Shown here in pieces: positions 24,588 to 27,348 of a DNA stretch of 27,348 nt. Origin of the DNA: Lachnospiraceae bacterium (lineage in GTDB: Bacteria > Bacillota > Clostridia > Lachnospirales > Lachnospiraceae); the NCBI GenBank assembly GCA_900753305.1, contig CAADYR010000086.1:1-27348 (forward strand), in the 5' to 3' direction. How positions within the stretch are numbered: position 1 is the stretch's first letter; each line of letters opens with the position of its first letter. The notes below the pieces were generated by a model. It ran no database searches and was not told the origin of the DNA. It saw nothing but the letters and a program-made list of their open reading frames with translations. A program made the translations under genes and the position numbers.

Positions 24588-25193
24588 ATGGATATGAATA
24601 TTGTATGTTTGGATTTGGAAGGTGTATTAGTACCGGAGATCTGGATTGCTTTTGCAGAGGCAAGCGGCATTCCGGAATTAAAGAGAACTACCAGGGATGA
24701 GCCTGATTATGACAAATTAATGAAATGGAGACTTGGCATTCTCAAAGAGCATGGACTTGGTCTGAAGGAAATCCAGGACACCATTGCAAAGATTGACCCG
24801 ATTCCCGGTGCAAAGGAATTCTTAGACGAATTAAGAAGCATCACACAGGTTATCATTATCAGCGATACCTTTACCCAGTTTGCAGGCCCTCTGATGAAGA
24901 AGTTAGGCTATCCTACCATCTTCTGCAACTCTCTGGAGGTAGCACCGGATGGCGAGATCACAGGTTTTAAGATGAGAATTGAGAATTCCAAATACACAAC
25001 TGTAAAAGCACTGCAGTCTATTGGTTTCGAGACGATCGCAAGTGGTGACAGCCATAATGATCTTGGTATGATCAAGGCAAGTAAGGCAGGTTTCCTGTTC
25101 AAGAGTACAGAACAGATCAAGAAGGATAATCCTGAATTGCCCGCATATGAAACCTATAATGAATTAATGGCTGCTATTAAAAAGGCTTTATAA
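24588..25193 (+). CDS. thrH: ThrH-type phosphoserine phosphatase/homoserine kinase
   Basis: A 201-aa HAD-superfamily enzyme. The first motif is DLEGVLVPEIW (nucleophile Asp9, with Glu11 where most HAD phosphatases have Asp), the hallmark of ThrH. Motif II is IISDTF and motif III GDSHNDLGM. In Pseudomonas ThrH dephosphorylates phosphoserine and can pass the phosphate to homoserine. Start at 24588 is chosen because AGGAGGG (24574-24580) is 7 nt upstream; an ATG at 24582 is 1 nt away. Length is normal. A threonine-related enzyme within 5 kb of thrS is notable but they are on opposite strands with other genes between them. A 67-aa gene follows by 26 nt. Confidence 0.88.
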   Translation: MDMNIVCLDLEGVLVPEIWIAFAEASGIPELKRTTRDEPDYDKLMKWRLGILKEHGLGLKEIQDTIAKIDPIPGAKEFLDELRSITQVIIISDTFTQFAGPLMKKLGYPTIFCNSLEVAPDGEITGFKMRIENSKYTTVKALQSIGFETIASGDSHNDLGMIKASKAGFLFKSTEQIKKDNPELPAYETYNELMAAIKKAL

Positions 25194-25219
25194 ATTTCAA
25201 AGCCGGAAGGAAAATTTTT

Positions 25220-25423
25220 ATGGAAGATTATTCAATTGCGAACACTACGAAGGAACAGCGGATCGCATTGATCAAACAGTGGATTCCTGATGATGATGGA
25301 ATTGAAGACAGCGGTATGGACTTGTGGGATATCTACGCTGATTATATCAGCGGCACAAGAGAAATCGCAGAGATCAATGCATCAATGTCCGGAGTGTTCT
25401 ACACGGAAGCAGATTTAAGATAA
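25220..25423 (+). CDS. Small acidic protein of unknown function
   Basis: A 67-aa soluble acidic protein with AAGGAA 7-9 nt before the ATG. It reads MEDYSIANTTKEQRIALIKQ, then DDDGIEDSGMDLWDIYADYI and GTREIAEINASM. The run of acidic and helix-forming residues and two Trp give a compact helical protein. Homologues in Lachnospiraceae have sometimes been labelled as purine biosynthesis proteins in databases, which I cannot support from the sequence. It lies 26 nt after thrH and before a strong terminator, so is probably its operon partner. Confidence 0.75.
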   Translation: MEDYSIANTTKEQRIALIKQWIPDDDGIEDSGMDLWDIYADYISGTREIAEINASMSGVFYTEADLR

Positions 25424-25430
25424 TACACAG

Positions 25431-25464
25431 GCAGTTACATATCAAAAATGTAACTGCTTTTTTA
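25431..25464 (+). terminator. Terminator after the thrH operon
   Basis: GCAGTTACAT (25431-25440) pairs perfectly with ATGTAACTGC (25448-25457) around a 7-nt loop, followed by TTTTTTA. It ends the 67-aa protein gene, 8 nt after the stop codon. Confidence 0.92.
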
Positions 25465-25493
25465 TTGACAACCATTATAATGTATGTTACATC
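25465..25493 (+). promoter_or_regulatory. Promoter of the TetR gene
   Basis: TTGACA (25465-25470) is a perfect -35 box immediately after the terminator. A 17-nt spacer leads to TACATC (25488-25493), preceded by TGT as in extended -10 promoters. The -10 itself is weak. It overlaps the palindrome that follows. Confidence 0.55.
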
Positions 25494-25513
25494 GATAATT
25501 TAATTATCAATGT
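25489..25513. promoter_or_regulatory. Palindromic operator of the TetR regulator
   Basis: ACAT-C-GATAATT (25489-25500), central T, then AATTATC-A-ATGT (25502-25513): a 25-bp dyad with a single mismatched pair. It ends 14 nt before the start codon and covers the expected start of transcription, the normal position for TetR autorepression. Confidence 0.65.
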
Positions 25514-25527
25514 GTATAGGAGGAAAT

Positions 25528-26187
25528 ATGGCAGTTTCAGACAAATCAATTGACCCCAAGCTTCTTAAGAGCGCGCGTAAAGAATTCTTGGAAGCAGGAT
25601 TTGAGAAAGCCTCATTAAAAAACATATGCACCAATGCAGGTGTAACTACCGGTGCACTTTATAAACGTTTTAAAGGGAAGGATGAACTATTTGGAGCAGT
25701 CGTGAAAGAAACCGTAGAGGACTTTCATGCCCGCATAGACAATATATCTGCTCCTGATGTTACGACCTTGTCAGATGACGAATTATATGCAGGCTGGGAT
25801 ATGGGAAGTACCGCTATAGAAGCATGGTTCTCCTATTTTTTCAGCCGCAAGGAAGATTTTAAACTTCTGACCGCCTGCTCAACAGGGTCCAGCTACACAG
25901 GATTTCTGGAAAAAACTCTGGATAACTGTAACCAATTGTCTTTTGCACATTATCATGAAATGAAGCGCAGGGGAATCTGTACCAGTGATTTCTCCGACCG
26001 TGAACTGGCAATTCTGCTAAAGGCATACTGGCAGCCGATTATAGAATGTCTGTCCCGGGATATTACCTGGGAAGAAGCTATGCATGTATGTCAGGGCATG
26101 TGCTGCATGATATCTTTTGAAAAAGTGCTGGGATTCAAACTTACACCACAAAGTCGCAAAATCGACAGAGCAGGTTATTTTCAATAA
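25528..26187 (+). CDS. TetR/AcrR-family transcriptional regulator
   Basis: A 219-aa regulator. The N-terminal DNA-binding helices are typical: SARKEFLEAGFEKASLKNIC, then AGVTTGALYKRFKGKDELF with the recognition helix at about residues 37-47. The remainder is a helical ligand-binding domain with no identifying motif. The ATG at 25528 is chosen for AGGAGG (25518-25523) 4 nt upstream; a longer frame from 25510 lies before that site. It lies 93 nt upstream of an ABC exporter gene in the same direction, so it probably controls that pump as well as itself. Confidence 0.88.
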   Translation: MAVSDKSIDPKLLKSARKEFLEAGFEKASLKNICTNAGVTTGALYKRFKGKDELFGAVVKETVEDFHARIDNISAPDVTTLSDDELYAGWDMGSTAIEAWFSYFFSRKEDFKLLTACSTGSSYTGFLEKTLDNCNQLSFAHYHEMKRRGICTSDFSDRELAILLKAYWQPIIECLSRDITWEEAMHVCQGMCCMISFEKVLGFKLTPQSRKIDRAGYFQ

Positions 26188-26190
26188 CGT

Positions 26191-26218
26191 GAAAACGCCC
26201 GCAAATGCGGGCATTTCA
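26191..26218 (+). terminator. Hairpin after the TetR gene
   Basis: GCCCGC (26197-26202) pairs with GCGGGC (26207-26212) around AAAT, with outer TGAAA/TTTCA extending the stem. It starts just after the stop codon. The T-run is short, so termination may be partial. Confidence 0.65.
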
Positions 26219-26229
26219 TTCGCCTGTAG

Positions 26230-26266
26230 GTTAGATATTTCTAACTAAAGGTGTGACATTCTAACT
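26230..26266. promoter_or_regulatory. Candidate operator before the ABC exporter gene
   Basis: GTTAGA (26230-26235) and TCTAAC (26240-26245) form a perfect inverted repeat with a 4-nt spacer. The half TTCTAACT recurs at 26259-26266, 20 nt after its first copy, two helical turns away. It differs from the TetR promoter palindrome, so it may bind another regulator. No clear -35 or -10 box was seen. Confidence 0.45.
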
Positions 26267-26280
26267 GCAAGGAGGAGTAT

Positions 26281-27348
26281 ATGAATAAAATTCTGGAATA
26301 CGCAGGACAGTACAAAAAGAACTATTTCTGGTCTGTTACCCTTGTTCTTCTGGCTGTTTTTGCACAGGTAATTCCCTATCTATTTTTATACAAGCTGGTC
26401 ATACACATTATCGATATTGAAACTTATACCACAAACCAGCTTATCAGTTACGTTGTTATCATTGCAATATGTCTTTTGCTATATACCTTTCTGTATACGA
26501 AAGGACTGGAGCTCTCACACATTGCAGCCTACAATACTTTGAAAAATCTTCGTATCTATCTGCAGGAACGTATGGAGAAAATGCCTCTGGGTGCCATTAC
26601 AGCCATCGGCAATGGTACTTTTAAGAAAATGTTCGTAGATGATATCGAAACTCTGGAATTGCTGCTGGCTCATGCAATACCGGAACTGACAGCAAACACT
26701 CTGGTACCACTTCTGACTTTGATCACCGTATTTATTGTAGACTGGAGATTAGGTCTGCTCAGTATCGCATCACTTGTGCTTGGTGTGCTTCCCATGTGCA
26801 TGATGTTTGGCATCGGAGCGAAATATATGGAAGATTATTACGCTTCCGCACGGGATATGAACAATACTATCATCGAATATGTCAATGGTATGGAAGTTAT
26901 CAAGGTATTTAACCATGATGTAAAAAGCTTCACCAAATTCACACAGAAAGTTCTTGCATATCGTGACTTTACTCTGCGCTGGTATAAAATGTGCTGGCCA
27001 TGGATGGCATTGTATGCCAGTATGATTCCTTTTATTTCCATGTTTTCACTGCCCGTAGGTACTTATCTTGTGCTGATCGGCAAATTGTCCTTCGCCAGAT
27101 TTATTCTTGTGATCTGCCTGAGTACAAGTATCGGTGCGCCACTTTTGCGTGCTATGAATTTCGGTGGCAAAATTGCTGGTTCATTTCTATGATATCAGCT
27201 CCGGTAAAATCACAATAGGCGGTCAGGATATTACCCAGATGAGTCTGGAAAGTCTCAATCAGTTGATATCCTATGTTGCACAGGAGCAATTCCTTTTTAA
27301 TACTTCTATTCTGGAAAATGTCAGGATCGGAGGACCTGATGCCACAGA
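26281..27348 (+). pseudogene. ABC exporter gene with deletion removing Walker A (runs off the window)
   Basis: The first frame (26281-27192) encodes a complete six-helix ABC membrane domain, starting MNKILEYAGQYKKNYFWSVT and reaching RAMNFGGKIAG. At about 27170-27180 normal sequence is replaced: the frame stops at 27190-27192, while another frame from 27176 reads LVHFYDISSGKITIGGQDI and continues through the Q-loop YVAQEQFLF to the window end. The linker and the start of the nucleotide-binding domain with Walker A (about 70 residues) are missing. AAGGAGGAG precedes the ATG. With the TetR gene upstream, the intact version would be the first half of a TetR-controlled heterodimeric exporter; a partner probably lies beyond the window. 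Confidence 0.82.

Noticed and set aside
24588..25193. Typing the HAD protein as an ordinary SerB
   Set aside because: DLEGVLVPE with Glu in place of the second Asp is the ThrH signature.

Overview
The window looks like chromosome from a low-to-mid GC Gram-positive gut anaerobe, most likely a Lachnospiraceae (Blautia/Dorea/Ruminococcus-like). This is inferred from strong AGGAGG ribosome sites, a T-box-controlled threonyl-tRNA synthetase, a clostripain-like lipoprotein, a ThrH phosphatase, MarR-MATE and TetR-ABC modules, and the style of the small uncharacterised proteins. I see no rRNA or tRNA gene, CRISPR array, transposase or intact integrase.

Layout. 0.2-3.0 kb: secreted C11 (clostripain) lipoprotein, its terminator and a GNAT acetyltransferase. 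3.0-6.1 kb, minus strand: an MFS transporter and a full-length ABC exporter. 6.4-8.6 kb: an AAA ATPase of the DUF234 type behind a consensus promoter, then an S51 peptidase. 8.6-9.2 kb: a gene-poor patch dense in inverted and direct repeats, plus a frameshifted mobile-element-type gene, which looks like a scar of a lost element. 9.2-13.1 kb: an AT-rich accessory run with an MFS pump behind a leader-peptide/attenuator region, two GNATs, a SAM methyltransferase and a shortened Nudix protein. 13.2-15.0 kb: a MarR regulator with a decayed MATE pump. 15.1-18.3 kb: a compact operon of GNAT, sugar O-acetyltransferase, a MYG1-family protein with an extra C-terminal domain, and a broken amidohydrolase. 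18.3-20.5 kb, minus strand: thrS with its T-box leader. 20.5-24.3 kb: divergently placed MarR-MATE operon, then remnants of another MATE and of a ferredoxin-type aldo/keto reductase. 24.3-27.3 kb: two small uncharacterised proteins, ThrH, a TetR regulator and an ABC exporter broken before its nucleotide-binding domain.

How the genes work together. The window is rich in export and small-molecule modification: two MFS, two ABC and three MATE transporters, four GNATs and a methyltransferase, controlled by two MarR and one TetR regulators with recognisable palindromic operators and, for at least one pump, by attenuation.

The most unusual feature is a series of about seven clean internal deletions between 12.9 and 27.2 kb (Nudix, MATE 1, amidohydrolase, MATE 3 twice, MATE 3/AKR junction, ABC). 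The sequence on both sides of each is undegraded, so they are either very recent or an assembly/amplification artefact. No wholly new system is evident. The best leads are the attenuator at 9.3 kb, the MYG1 fusion and the deletion series. All family assignments come from motifs read by eye and were not checked against any database.
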